Assembly (NCBI GenBank): GCA_036287865.1
Contig: CP126743.1
Coordinates: 682,001 to 746,000 of the forward strand
From: Fluviibacter phosphoraccumulans_A
GTDB taxonomy: Bacteria > Pseudomonadota > Gammaproteobacteria > Burkholderiales > Rhodocyclaceae
Reading direction: 5' to 3'
Length of the DNA stretch: 64,000 nucleotides
Shown: positions 53,513 to 62,494 of the stretch, in pieces
Numbering within the stretch: the stretch's first letter is position 1
Layout: every line of letters starts with the position of its first letter
Made by a program: the position numbers and the translations under genes
The notes under the pieces: model-generated
Told to the model about the DNA's origin: nothing
The model's database searches: none
The model's input: only the letters and a program-made list of their open reading frames with translations

Positions 53513-54153
53513 GACTTTTTCTTGCTACCGATTTTGCTTTCCTGACCGGCCAATAACCGGCGCAGGTTGCCCGCGTGTTTGATCAGCAGAATGGCCACCA
53601 TCAGGCTGACTGGCACAATCACCGGCGTGGGCAGCCCCATCAGTACCGCAAATATAGGCGTTATTAACGCGGCAGTAATGGCAGATAGGGATGAATAGCG
53701 GAAGGTGAACGCCATGAACAGCCAGGTGCCTAACGTGGCTAGTCCGAGAGGCCAGTACAGTGCGAGGAGTACGCCCGCAGAAGTGGATACGCCTTTGCCG
53801 CCTTTGAAGCCTAAAGTTACTGGAAATACGTGACCAAAAAATGCGATAAGGCCAACACACCCGAATAGATCGGCGGGCACACCCATCACCGCTGCCACGC
53901 CAATGGCGATAGCGCCTTTAGCGGCATCGCCGAATAGCGTGAGAAATGCGGCAAGCTTGTTGCCGGTTCGCAATACATTGGTGGCGCCGGGATTCCTAGA
54001 GCCGAACGAACGGGGGTCGGCAAGGCCGAAGACTTTGGAAACCACGACGGCAAAAGGAATGCTGCCAATCAGATAGGCTGCAATCGCAGCAGAGATCAGG
54101 AGCGTTGGGCTCGCATCCAAGGGCAGAATCCGGGTCAGCAAATCAGGGTTCAT
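53509..54153 (-). CDS. plsY: glycerol-3-phosphate acyltransferase PlsY
   Basis: PlsY is an inner-membrane enzyme that acylates glycerol-3-phosphate from acyl-phosphate, the first step of phospholipid synthesis upstream of PlsC. The 214-residue protein has seven membrane segments and the conserved loops GSIPFAVVVSKVFGLADPRS, GSRNPGATNVLR, GHVFPVTLGFKGGKGVST. It has a Lys-rich C-terminus (KIGSKKKS). It converges on tsaD (4-base overlap), and folB diverges on its other side, 86 bases away. Confidence 0.95.
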   Translation of the reverse strand: MNPDLLTRILPLDASPTLLISAAIAAYLIGSIPFAVVVSKVFGLADPRSFGSRNPGATNVLRTGNKLAAFLTLFGDAAKGAIAIGVAAVMGVPADLFGCVGLIAFFGHVFPVTLGFKGGKGVSTSAGVLLALYWPLGLATLGTWLFMAFTFRYSSLSAITAALITPIFAVLMGLPTPVIVPVSLMVAILLIKHAGNLRRLLAGQESKIGSKKKS

Positions 54154-54239
54154 ATCAGTCGTAGGCGTAGGGCCAGCTACAAGGCGGCCGCAACGCGAGT
54201 ATTGTAGCGTGCCAGCCAGATAACAAACGTCTTTGTGCC

Positions 54240-54591
54240 ATGGACATTATTTTCATTGATTCTTTTCGTGTTGAAACCCTGATCGGTATTTATCCGCGGG
54301 AGCGGATTGTGCCGCAACCTGTGGTGCTCGACCTGAAGATTGGTCACTCGACGGCGACGGCAGGCGCCACCGATGATATTCATGACACGATTGACTACGC
54401 AGAGGTGGTAAAACGCTTACGTGTCGTTCTGGCTGAAAAGCATTTTTTGTTGCTAGAAAAACTCGCCGAATATGTCGCCACCATGCTGCTCGAAGATTTT
54501 GGGGGCGCAGTGGGTACAGGTCTCTGTAGCTAAACTGGGCATGATGCCCGGTGTAGCGCGCGTCGGCGTGGTGATTGAACGCAGCGCATAG
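54240..54591 (+). CDS. folB: dihydroneopterin aldolase, frameshifted near the C-terminus
   Basis: FolB cleaves dihydroneopterin in folate synthesis. The ATG at 54240 starts MDIIFIDSFRVETLIGIYPR, with the family blocks IDYAEVVKRL and LLEKLAEYVATMLLEDFG. At the five-G run 54501-54505 the frame goes wrong, giving a 97-residue product. With four G the frame reads AQWVQVSVAKLGMMPGVARV and ends VIERSA at 54591, a normal 117-residue length. Because FolB is normally needed for folate synthesis, an added G in the reads or slippage is more likely than true loss. Confidence 0.85.
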
Positions 54592-54674
54592 CGTATAGGG
54601 TCGGGGTACGGGCCAAGTTTGGCTCGATTTGCGACGAGGTTGTCGATGAGAGCCGGGCTTGGCTCGTATCTCGA

Positions 54675-55598
54675 CTAGCCTCTGGGGTGATGTTTCTCGT
54701 GCAGCGACTTTAAACGCTCACGCGCCACATGCGTGTAGATCTGTGTGGTGGTAATGCTGGCATGACCCAGTAGTAACTGCACAACCCGCAAATCGGCACC
54801 ATGATTAATCAGGTGGGTGGCAAATGCGTGGCGCAATACGTGGGGCGATAGCCGTTCGCGCGAAATGCCCACTTTAACACCATAACGTTTGATGATCTGC
54901 CAGAAGCCCTGTCGGGTGAGTGGTTTGGTTTTCTGGCTGATAAAAATCACGTCAGCGGGTTGTCCACCCGCAAGCTCAAGTCGTGCGTTTTCCATGTAGC
55001 GCTGTACGGCATCGAGCGCTGCTTCTCCAAGCGGCACCAAACGTTCTTTGTCGCCTTTGCCCATCACGCGCACGATACCCATGTCGCGATTTAGATCGGT
55101 AAGTCTTAGATTCACCAGTTCCGAAACGCGTAGGCCGGTGGCGTAGAGCACCTCAAGCATGGCCAGATCACGTAGGCCACGCGGTGTTTGTGTGTCGGGT
55201 GCCTGGAGCAATGCCACCACGTGGTCTTCACTCAGCGTCTTGGGTAAACGGCCAGGGCGAATGGGCATCACTAGAGTACGGGATGGATCGTCGGATCGTT
55301 CGCCACGCGCCACCAACCAGCGGAAATAGCGCCGGAGCGTTGATATCGCCCGCGCCTGCGAGCTCTGCTTATGCCCTTGTGCCAGATGGGCAATGTAACG
55401 ATTAAGGTCTGCCTCGGTAGCGCCACGCAGGCTGCTCTGGTGCTTGATCAACCAGTGCGATAAGGCGGTCAGGTCACGCCGATAACTGGCCAACGAGTTA
55501 GCTGAGAGGCCGGCTTCCAGCCACAGGCTATCGCAAAATACATCGACAACTTGTTGCGCTTCTGCAGGGAGCGGTGGGTTGGTGGGCGGTCTAGGCAT
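54675..55598 (-). CDS. xerD: site-specific tyrosine recombinase XerD
   Basis: XerD with XerC resolves chromosome dimers at dif under FtsK control. The 307-residue protein starts at the ATG at 55598 inside the ogt 3' end (8-base overlap). The N-terminal SAM-like core-binding domain (about residues 15-100) is followed by the catalytic domain with Arg157 (GLRVSE), Lys181-Lys184 region, His253 and Arg256 (HVLRHAFATH), His279 (LLGHA) and Tyr288 (TTTQIYTH). All catalytic residues are present. No dif site was found in the window. Confidence 0.93.
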   Translation of the reverse strand: MPRPPTNPPLPAEAQQVVDVFCDSLWLEAGLSANSLASYRRDLTALSHWLIKHQSSLRGATEADLNRYIAHLAQGHKQSSQARAISTLRRYFRWLVARGERSDDPSRTLVMPIRPGRLPKTLSEDHVVALLQAPDTQTPRGLRDLAMLEVLYATGLRVSELVNLRLTDLNRDMGIVRVMGKGDKERLVPLGEAALDAVQRYMENARLELAGGQPADVIFISQKTKPLTRQGFWQIIKRYGVKVGISRERLSPHVLRHAFATHLINHGADLRVVQLLLGHASITTTQIYTHVARERLKSLHEKHHPRG

Positions 55599-56151
55599 GC
55601 TGGTTTGCCGCTGATTCCCGTTCAAGCAACCAGGCCTTGAAATCAAGCATGATGCCGGTGCTAGTGTGATTAAAGCCGGTGAGTCGGTTTTTGCCGGCAG
55701 AGACTACACGATGACAGGGCACAATCAGGGGTAGATTGTTGCTCCCGAGTGCCTGGCCAACGGCGCGTGGCGCACTTTTTAAATGTTTGGCCAATTCGCC
55801 ATAAGTGCAGGTCGTGCCGCTCGGCATGGCGCATAGCGCATCACGTAAGCGCGATTGAAAGGGTGTGGGCGGCGCTGCTAGTGGGATGGTGAACTGATAG
55901 TTCGGATTATCGAACCAGGCGCTCAGTTGCTGGCGAACTTTTTCCAGCATGGGTTCGCGTGAACCGCACACCGTAGCTTTGGCAATGCGATTTTTATAAG
56001 CAACGTTTTCCAGAAAAACGAGTTCGGAGAGCGAATCGCCTTCAGGTGTCCAGCGTAGACCAAGGGAAATTTGCTGCGCCAGATTGGCGGGGCATCCTGG
56101 CGTGACATCTGCGAGCGCCAGGACCGCATCAAACTCAGTGGCGGGTTTCAC
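55591..56151 (-). CDS. ogt: methylated-DNA--protein-cysteine methyltransferase
   Basis: This repairs O6-alkylguanine by moving the alkyl group to its own Cys. The 186-residue product has the active-site motif PCHRVV with Cys146 and the DNA-binding helix YGELAKHLKSAPRAVGQALG. An N-terminal half of about 85 residues is diverged. It starts at GTG 56151, within the proA 3' end (17-base overlap), and overlaps xerD by 8 bases, so proA-ogt-xerD are probably co-translated. No Ada regulatory domain is present. Confidence 0.88.
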   Translation of the reverse strand: MKPATEFDAVLALADVTPGCPANLAQQISLGLRWTPEGDSLSELVFLENVAYKNRIAKATVCGSREPMLEKVRQQLSAWFDNPNYQFTIPLAAPPTPFQSRLRDALCAMPSGTTCTYGELAKHLKSAPRAVGQALGSNNLPLIVPCHRVVSAGKNRLTGFNHTSTGIMLDFKAWLLERESAANQHA

Positions 56152-57409
56152 CGTGACCCAGTACGATCCATTTTTGCGAGGTCAGGCCTTCCAGGCCAAC
56201 CGGGCCGCGCGCATGGATCTTGTCGGTAGAGATACCGATTTCAGCCCCCAGGCCATACTCGAAGCCATCAGCAAAACGCGTCGACGCATTGACCATCACC
56301 GAACTGGAATCGACTTCACGCAGGAAACGCATGGCGTTGCCGTAGTGATCCGTAATAATCGCTTCGGTATGTTGCGAGGAATAGGTGTTGATGTGGCTGA
56401 TGGCTTCATCCAGACCGCTCACTACCTTAACGGCAATTAGCGGTGCCAAGTATTCGGTGACCCAGTCTTCAGCAGTTGTGGCTTCAGCAAACGGCAACAA
56501 TGCCTGGGTTTCAGCACAGCCGCGAACCACTACGCCTTTGTCTTTGAGCATGGCGCCAATGCGTGGCAGTAACGATGGGGCTAGGCTGCTGGCAACGAGC
56601 AGAGACTCGGTGGTGTTGCAGGTGCCGTAGCGTTGGGTCTTGGCATTCTCGACAATACGTAGTGCCATTTCAGGATCGGCGTTGTCATCCACGTAAACGT
56701 GACAATTGCCATCCAGATGCTTGATCATGGGTACGCGGGACTCTTTAATCAGACGCTCGATTAGGCCCTTGCCGCCGCGTGGCACGATGACATCAATATC
56801 ATCACGCAAGGTGATCAGAATACCCACAGCAGCGCGATCGGTGGTGTCGATGCATTGCACGCCCTGAGCGGGCAAGCCAGCTTCGGCAAGACTCTTCTGA
56901 ACCAGTGCGGCAATCGCGCGGTTGCTGTTGAGCGCTTCCGAGCCACCGCGAAGAATCGTGGCGTTGCCTGACTTGATACAAAGTGCCGCTGCGTCTGCAG
57001 TCACATTGGGGCGTGCTTCGTAAATGATGCCGATCACACCCAGAGGCACACGCATTTTGCCGACTTGAATACCGGAGGGGCGCGTGCTCATATCGGTAAT
57101 GCTGCCTACGGGATCAGTGAGCGCTGCAATTTGCTCAACGCCTTCCGCCATCGATTCAATGCCTTTGTCACTCAGTATCAGGCGATCCAGCATGGCGGCT
57201 TCCAGGCCGGCTTTGCGGGCGGCAGCCATATCCAGCTCGTTGGCGGCACGTAGCGCGGGCGCTTCGGCACGAATCAGCCGTGCCAGTGTGAGCAGGGCAT
57301 TGTTTTTTTGTTCCGTAGAGGCGCGTGCCATCCCGCGCGAAGCGGTACGTGCATCCTTGGCCAGTTGGCGGATAACTTGGTCTAAAGCGGTGTTGGTTTT
57401 TGTCGTCAT
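56135..57409 (-). CDS. proA: gamma-glutamyl phosphate reductase
   Basis: ProA reduces gamma-glutamyl phosphate to glutamate semialdehyde in proline synthesis. The 424-residue protein of the aldehyde-dehydrogenase fold starts at the ATG at 57409 (MTTKTNTALDQV); the frame opens 12 codons upstream. The motifs VPLGVIGIIYEARPNVTADA, GNATILRGGSEA, the catalytic Cys in YGTCNTTES and VNASTRFADGFEYGLGAEIG are present. proB is not adjacent. It lies 16 bases after holA. Confidence 0.95.
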   Translation of the reverse strand: MTTKTNTALDQVIRQLAKDARTASRGMARASTEQKNNALLTLARLIRAEAPALRAANELDMAAARKAGLEAAMLDRLILSDKGIESMAEGVEQIAALTDPVGSITDMSTRPSGIQVGKMRVPLGVIGIIYEARPNVTADAAALCIKSGNATILRGGSEALNSNRAIAALVQKSLAEAGLPAQGVQCIDTTDRAAVGILITLRDDIDVIVPRGGKGLIERLIKESRVPMIKHLDGNCHVYVDDNADPEMALRIVENAKTQRYGTCNTTESLLVASSLAPSLLPRIGAMLKDKGVVVRGCAETQALLPFAEATTAEDWVTEYLAPLIAVKVVSGLDEAISHINTYSSQHTEAIITDHYGNAMRFLREVDSSSVMVNASTRFADGFEYGLGAEIGISTDKIHARGPVGLEGLTSQKWIVLGHGETRH

Positions 57410-57425
57410 GATGCAGTGATGCCTG

Positions 57426-58442
57426 TCAGCAGAGTTGTAGCGCAAGTGCGGCGAGTTCGGTCCAGGGGTCGCCTTGGCCGATGCCTTTGGAAAGACGGTC
57501 TATCTGGGCAATCGACTCAAGTGCTTCACGCCAGGAAATTTTTGTGCGGCGATTGGCCGCGTTTCTCATTTGCTGTGCCCGTTGGGGTGGCATGCGTAGG
57601 CTGTTCAGCCGTTGATCGGGTGTGCCGCCAGGCGCGGTGAGTTGTACCAGTGTGCGGATGTCTTCGGAGAGCCAGTACAGCATGAGTGGGAGTGCTTCTC
57701 CCTGCTCCCGTAGCGCCGCGAGCGTGCGTGAAAAGCGGGATAAGTCGCCATCGAGCAACGCACTGCGCAGCATGTCCATATCCAGGCGCGAGACATCGGC
57801 CACAGCCTTCCGGATTTGTTCCAGGGTGAGCGGGCCGGCCGAGTATAGCAGGGCGAGTTTAAGCACTTCCTGATTGGCCGCCAGCAGATTGCCCTCCACA
57901 TGGTGCGCAATATATGCCAGTGCATCCGGCGGTGCTGATTGCTGCTGGCGGGCGAGTCGCTCTGCCAGCCAGCGCGGTAATGCTTTGATGTCGGGCGGTA
58001 CGCAGGGAATGACGATGGCGTTTTTGCTGCTAACAAAATTCTGGAACCAGGCGGTTTTTTGCTTGCGCCAGCCGAATTCGTGCAAAGTCATGAGTATCAG
58101 GTAGTCAGATGCTGCTGGGCCTGACTGGTCGAGCAGCGCTTGCAGGGCTTCTGGCCCGCCGCGCCCTAGCTTGCCGGTCGGCACGCGCAGTTCGACGAGT
58201 TTGCTGCCCCCAAAAAGCGAGCCACCCTGGGTGGCGTAGGCCAGTTGCTTCCAGTCGAAAGGATGGCTAACGGTCAGTACTTCCCGCTCATCAAAGCCTT
58301 TTTGTCGCGCTGCTGCGCGAATGGCGTCCGCCGCTTCAATGACTAGGAGCGGGTCATCTCCATGAATGGCATAGATCGGCGCCAACGGGCCGTTCAAATG
58401 CGCTGCCAGACGACTGGTGCCGTCTGTGCCACCCAGATTCAC
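57426..58442 (-). CDS. holA: DNA polymerase III delta subunit
   Basis: HolA is the clamp-loader subunit that opens the beta sliding clamp. The 338-residue protein has the typical N-terminal segment LAPIYAIHGDDPLLVIEAAD and the long AAA-like domains with HHVEGNLLAANQEVLKLALL. The GTG start at 58442 overlaps the lptE stop (GTGA). The leuS-lptE-holA order is widely conserved, which supports the call. The length is normal. Confidence 0.94.
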   Translation of the reverse strand: MNLGGTDGTSRLAAHLNGPLAPIYAIHGDDPLLVIEAADAIRAAARQKGFDEREVLTVSHPFDWKQLAYATQGGSLFGGSKLVELRVPTGKLGRGGPEALQALLDQSGPAASDYLILMTLHEFGWRKQKTAWFQNFVSSKNAIVIPCVPPDIKALPRWLAERLARQQQSAPPDALAYIAHHVEGNLLAANQEVLKLALLYSAGPLTLEQIRKAVADVSRLDMDMLRSALLDGDLSRFSRTLAALREQGEALPLMLYWLSEDIRTLVQLTAPGGTPDQRLNSLRMPPQRAQQMRNAANRRTKISWREALESIAQIDRLSKGIGQGDPWTELAALALQLC

Positions 58443-59107
58443 TGCGCAACTCCGCCCAGGGGCTGCATGCCGGTAGGCGTTGTCAGTACCTCAGGTGCAG
58501 CTGTTTTTGCAGGCTGCTTACCCTGGCCTGCAGAGGCGCTGTCTTTTTTGCGTGGCGCGGTGAGTACTGTGCCTGGCGGTACGTGAATGGTCGACAAACG
58601 CTGCATCACCTGTATCGCGGCATCGTTTTGCATGTCACGAATCAGCGCAGCATCTTCCTGCTCTTTCGATAGTACTTCCTGAGCGGTTTGTGGGTTAAAC
58701 GAGATATCTTGGGTTAGATCGATGGTGGTTGCCGGATAGAGTTCGATCCCCGACCCGGACTCGACCTTGAAGCCCAGGCGGTAGCTCAGCCGGTATTCAC
58801 GGGCCAGGCCCGATGGGTTAATTGCCAGAACGGTTTTCATTTGCTGGTCACCTAGAACCCGCAGAAATACTTCGGCCCGGTATTTGTACTCGTCGGGCAC
58901 AACGCCAATGCCATTGGCGCGGAGCTGCGCCTTAAGTACTTGGGCAAATGGCGATGTGTCGGGCACACCCGATACATAAACCGTTTTGAAAGGCAGGTTA
59001 ACGCTAATGGCGCCGCGCAGCTTGAAGCCGCACCCAACCACAATCGCCAGCATGAGCACAGACAGCAGCAGGCGATTGAGTGTTGCAAGGTTGGTAAGAC
59101 GCATCAT
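58439..59107 (-). CDS. lptE: LPS-assembly lipoprotein LptE
   Basis: LptE plugs the LptD outer-membrane pore and helps insert LPS. The 222-residue precursor has a lipoprotein signal with lipobox VVGC (Cys26), then GFKLRGAISVNLPFKTVYVS, a family signature. The C-terminal 40 residues are a Lys/Ala/Pro-rich tail, probably disordered. It starts 18 bases after the leuS stop and overlaps holA. Confidence 0.93.
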   Translation of the reverse strand: MMRLTNLATLNRLLLSVLMLAIVVGCGFKLRGAISVNLPFKTVYVSGVPDTSPFAQVLKAQLRANGIGVVPDEYKYRAEVFLRVLGDQQMKTVLAINPSGLAREYRLSYRLGFKVESGSGIELYPATTIDLTQDISFNPQTAQEVLSKEQEDAALIRDMQNDAAIQVMQRLSTIHVPPGTVLTAPRKKDSASAGQGKQPAKTAAPEVLTTPTGMQPLGGVAQ

Positions 59108-59125
59108 GAGTGAGCCTCGTTCGAG

Positions 59126-61750
59126 TTAGGCAACAATATTGACCAGATGACCCGGTACCACCACCACTTTTTTCGGTGGGGCACCATTGAGCTGCTTCTG
59201 AGCCGCTTCGCTAGCCAGCGCTGTGGCTTCAATCGTCGCTTTATCGGCTTCAGCCGCAACTTTAATGCTGCCGCGGTGTTTGCCGTTGATTTGCAAGACC
59301 AGTTCGATTTCCGATTGCACCAGGGCAGCCGCATCGCAAACAGGGAAGCGCTGAGTGGCTACATTCTGACCTGGTTTGAGTTCGGCATACACCGCTTCGC
59401 CAATGTGCGGCACGATCGGGAAGAGCATCAGCACAGCCGCCTCCAGCAATTCCTGGCGCAGGCGGCGACCTGATTCATCCGTCAGTGCTGTTTTGTCGGC
59501 AACATTAAGCAGCTCCATGATGGCTGCAATTACCGTATTGAACTGTTGGCGACGGCCGTAGTCATCAGCTACTTTCTGAATGGTCTGGTGCAGTTTCCGG
59601 CGCAGCTCTTTTTGTGTATCGCTAAGGGCTGTGCTGGCATCGGCGGCAGGCACAAGGCCGGCACTGACGTGTTCGTACGACAGCTTCCACAGACGACGCA
59701 GAAAGCGGTGGGCGCCTTCAACACCAGCGTCTGACCATTCCAGTGACTGATCGGGTGGGCTGGCAAACATCATGAACAGGCGGGCGGTATCGGCACCATA
59801 CCGGTCGATGAGGGTTTGCGGATCAACACCATTGTTCTTGGATTTCGACATCTTCTCGGTGCCGCCAATTACAACCAGTTTGCCGTCTGCCTTCAGCTTG
59901 GCGTCCGCGGGGCGACCACGCTCATCGGTGGCAACATCCACATCGGCCGGGTTGAACCAGAGTTTCTTACCGTTCTCTGCTTCGCGGTAGAATGTGGGGA
60001 CAACAACCATGCCTTGCGTCAGCAGATTCTTGAAGGGCTCGTCGAGGTTGAAGCCGTTGTCTTTGAACAGATCGACGTCACGCATCAGCTTGGTAAAGAA
60101 GCGGGCGTAGAGCAAATGCAGAATGGCGTGCTCGATGCCGCCAATGTATTGATTGACCCCACCCTGTAACCAGTAGGCTGCGCGTTCATCCACCATTTTC
60201 TGAGGATTGTTGGCGCTGGCATAGCGAACGAAATACCACGACGACTCCACAAAGGTGTCCATCGTGTCGGTTTCGCGTTTGGCGGCCTTGCCGCATTTCG
60301 GGCAGGAGGTTTCGTAAAACTCGGGCATGCGCGCCAGGGGCGAGCCGGCACCCGTAATTTCCACTTGCTCCGGTAATACCACGGGCAATTGATCGTCCGG
60401 AACGAGTACATCGCCACAGCTGTCGCAATGAACGATTGGGATTGGGCAGCCCCAGTAACGCTGACGGGAGATCCCCCAGTCGCGCAAGCGGAACTGCGTT
60501 TTCTTTTCGCCTAGGTTTTTAGCCACAAGATCGGCGGCAATTTTGTTGACGGCTTCCTGGTGCTTCAACCCATCGTAGGCGCCAGAGTTCATGCAAACGC
60601 CACGTTGCTTGTCGCCGTACCATTCCTGCCAGGCGGCAGCATCAAATGTTTCGCCTTCGACAGCGATCACCTGCTTCATCGGCAGGTTGTATTTTTTGGC
60701 AAAGGCAAAGTCGCGTTCGTCATGTGCCGGCACAGCCATGACTGCGCCATCGCCGTACCCCATGAGCACGTAGTTACCTACCCATATCGGTACTTGCTCA
60801 CCAGTGAGCGGGTGCGTTGCCTTAAAGCCTGTATCCATACCGGCTTTATCCATGGTGGTCAGATCGGCCTCAGCCACGCCGCCCTGTTTGCACTCGGCAA
60901 TAAAAGCGGCGACCGCAGGGTTTTGGGCAGCGGCTTTCTGAGCCAATGGATGTTCTGGTGCTACAGCCACATACGTGACGCCCATGACCGTGTCGGCGCG
61001 GGTCGTGAAGACCCACAGCTTTTCTTCCTGGCCATCCAGGGTGTATGGGAATGCGAAGCGCACACCCACACTTTTGCCGATCCAGTTCTTCTGCATCAGA
61101 CGCACTTGCTCCGGCCAACCGGTAAGCTTATCCAGATCGCTCAGTAGCTCGTCAGCATATTTCGTGATTGCCATGTAGTACATCGGGATCTCGCGCTTCT
61201 CAATCAGCGCACCTGAGCGCCAGCCACGACCATCGATCACCTGTTCATTGGCCAGTACGGTGTGATCGACCGGATCCCAGTTAACGGTGCCCAGCTTTTT
61301 GTAGATCAGACCCTTTTCATACAAACGGGTAAATAGCCATTGTTCCCAGCGGTAATACTCTGGCGTACAGGTGGCCAGTTCGCGAGACCAGTCGAAAGCA
61401 AAACCGAGACGCTGCAACTGGGCGCGCATGGCGTCAATGTTTTCGTAGGTCCACTTGGCAGGAGCAACGTTATTCTGGAGCGCGGCATTTTCAGCAGGCA
61501 TGCCGAAGGCATCCCACCCCATGGGTTGCAGTACGTTAAAACCCTGCATGCCGTGGTAACGGGCGAGCACATCGCCGATGGTGTAGTTACGTACGTGACC
61601 CATATGCAGCTTTCCACTGGGGTATGGGAACATCGATAGACAGTAATATTTTGGGCGATCCAGGTTTTCTACAGCCAGATCGGTGCGGGCGTTCTGCCAG
61701 TGTGTTTGTGCGGCCGTTTCAATGTCGGCGGGCAGATATTTTTCCTGCAT
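59126..61750 (-). CDS. leuS: leucine--tRNA ligase
   Basis: LeuRS charges leucine tRNAs and edits mischarged ones. The 874-residue class I synthetase has the HIGH-type motif HMGH at residues 49-52 (KLHMGHVRNYTIGD), the CP1 editing domain, the zinc-type cysteines in HCDSCG and SCPKCGKA, and KMSKS in EKMSKSKNNG. It is followed by lptE and holA. The ATG at 61750 gives MQEKYLPADIETAAQTHWQN, the family start. Length and motifs are normal. Confidence 0.97.
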   Translation of the reverse strand: MQEKYLPADIETAAQTHWQNARTDLAVENLDRPKYYCLSMFPYPSGKLHMGHVRNYTIGDVLARYHGMQGFNVLQPMGWDAFGMPAENAALQNNVAPAKWTYENIDAMRAQLQRLGFAFDWSRELATCTPEYYRWEQWLFTRLYEKGLIYKKLGTVNWDPVDHTVLANEQVIDGRGWRSGALIEKREIPMYYMAITKYADELLSDLDKLTGWPEQVRLMQKNWIGKSVGVRFAFPYTLDGQEEKLWVFTTRADTVMGVTYVAVAPEHPLAQKAAAQNPAVAAFIAECKQGGVAEADLTTMDKAGMDTGFKATHPLTGEQVPIWVGNYVLMGYGDGAVMAVPAHDERDFAFAKKYNLPMKQVIAVEGETFDAAAWQEWYGDKQRGVCMNSGAYDGLKHQEAVNKIAADLVAKNLGEKKTQFRLRDWGISRQRYWGCPIPIVHCDSCGDVLVPDDQLPVVLPEQVEITGAGSPLARMPEFYETSCPKCGKAAKRETDTMDTFVESSWYFVRYASANNPQKMVDERAAYWLQGGVNQYIGGIEHAILHLLYARFFTKLMRDVDLFKDNGFNLDEPFKNLLTQGMVVVPTFYREAENGKKLWFNPADVDVATDERGRPADAKLKADGKLVVIGGTEKMSKSKNNGVDPQTLIDRYGADTARLFMMFASPPDQSLEWSDAGVEGAHRFLRRLWKLSYEHVSAGLVPAADASTALSDTQKELRRKLHQTIQKVADDYGRRQQFNTVIAAIMELLNVADKTALTDESGRRLRQELLEAAVLMLFPIVPHIGEAVYAELKPGQNVATQRFPVCDAAALVQSEIELVLQINGKHRGSIKVAAEADKATIEATALASEAAQKQLNGAPPKKVVVVPGHLVNIVA

Positions 61751-61836
61751 GGCGTTTTGTCGTTATCAGAGCATCAAAATGCAAGATTATACCGGCCCGG
61801 AAGTGTTCCTTGGTGCTTTCGGGGGGGCGGTAAGAC

Positions 61837-61911
61837 AGGATTACGGGTATGCGTGGCTCACTCAGACGCCGCTTGCGCGACGAATCGTTCGCCAGCGCTA
61901 CCCGTAATCCT
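61837..61911. repeat. 75-base inverted-repeat element upstream of leuS
   Basis: AGGATTACGGGTA (61837-61849) and TACCCGTAATCCT (61899-61911) are perfect 13-base inverted repeats. The adjacent bases (TGCGTGGC / GCCAGCGC) partly continue the stem around a GC-rich core. It lies between the leuS start and the stop of the gene at 61964. It may be a transcript-ending or folding structure, or one copy of a dispersed repeat; I saw no second copy in this window. Confidence 0.6.
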
Positions 61912-61963
61912 TCAAAACCTCTTGGGTTTGTTCAGCGAGCCAGCCGTGGTGGTGTGCCTGTTG

Positions 61964-62293
61964 CTAGAATTTGGCAATCGCACCGCTGGCAACCAGTGCC
62001 ATATCACCCAGGCGTGCCTGGTGGCGGCAAAGCCAGGCAAACTGGTTGGGCTGCTCGGTGTACTCGGGGGTTACCGGTAAACCAGCTTCCTGGCCGATGT
62101 GCTCAATAAACTGCGCCATGCGGGCCTTAGCCAACTCGGCTGGTGTAGTGCTTTGGCCATCCAGTTCAGCACAGGTCAGATCCCAGAGCGCTTTGGCGCG
62201 CGTCTCGCTGATATGGGCGCGATGGGCGAACCAGGGCAGTACCTCTGGGTAAGCGGGTGACACGATAACGTTATGATTTTTATGTTTTTTCAT
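61964..62293 (-). CDS. hypothetical protein
   Basis: The product is 109 residues and not recognised. It begins MKKHKNHNVIVSPAYPEVLP after a CAGGGG ribosome site. It is soluble, helix-rich, with a His-rich head and the block SETRAKALWDLTCAEL. It contains two cysteines and a Trp-Leu-Cys segment (FAWLCRHQARLGDMAL). No signal peptide or membrane segment is visible. It lies upstream of leuS on the same strand, and the inverted repeat at 61837 separates the two. Confidence 0.6.
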   Translation of the reverse strand: MKKHKNHNVIVSPAYPEVLPWFAHRAHISETRAKALWDLTCAELDGQSTTPAELAKARMAQFIEHIGQEAGLPVTPEYTEQPNQFAWLCRHQARLGDMALVASGAIAKF

Positions 62294-62417
62294 GTTTTTA
62301 CCCCTGGGGGCAATGGCGGATGGCCATCAGTTTTTTATGCAAACGATCTTTTTGTAAAAGAAGGTTTGTTGCACCGCATAACATTATGGAGGGTATAACG
62401 CCGGATTTCAAGATTTG

Positions 62418-62445
62418 TTGACGTCTTCTGAAAAAATCTTTTATT
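62418..62445 (+). promoter_or_regulatory. possible promoter of the helicase gene
   Basis: TTGACG at 62418-62423 and TTTATT at 62440-62445 have a 16-base spacer and lie about 45 bases before the GTG start of the helicase. The -10 match is moderate. Confidence 0.4.
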
Positions 62446-62455
62446 ACAGGGCGTT

Positions 62456-62494
62456 ATGAAAACAGAATCCTTTGGCCGGATAATACGGGTGTGA
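62456..62494 (+). CDS. possible 12-residue leader ORF overlapping the helicase start
   Basis: ATG at 62456, with CAGGG just upstream, reads MKTESFGRIIRV and stops at a TGA that overlaps the helicase GTG (62491-62493). It could couple translation of the helicase, or be the true head if one base is wrong. The evidence is position and ribosome site only. Confidence 0.25.
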   Translation: MKTESFGRIIRV

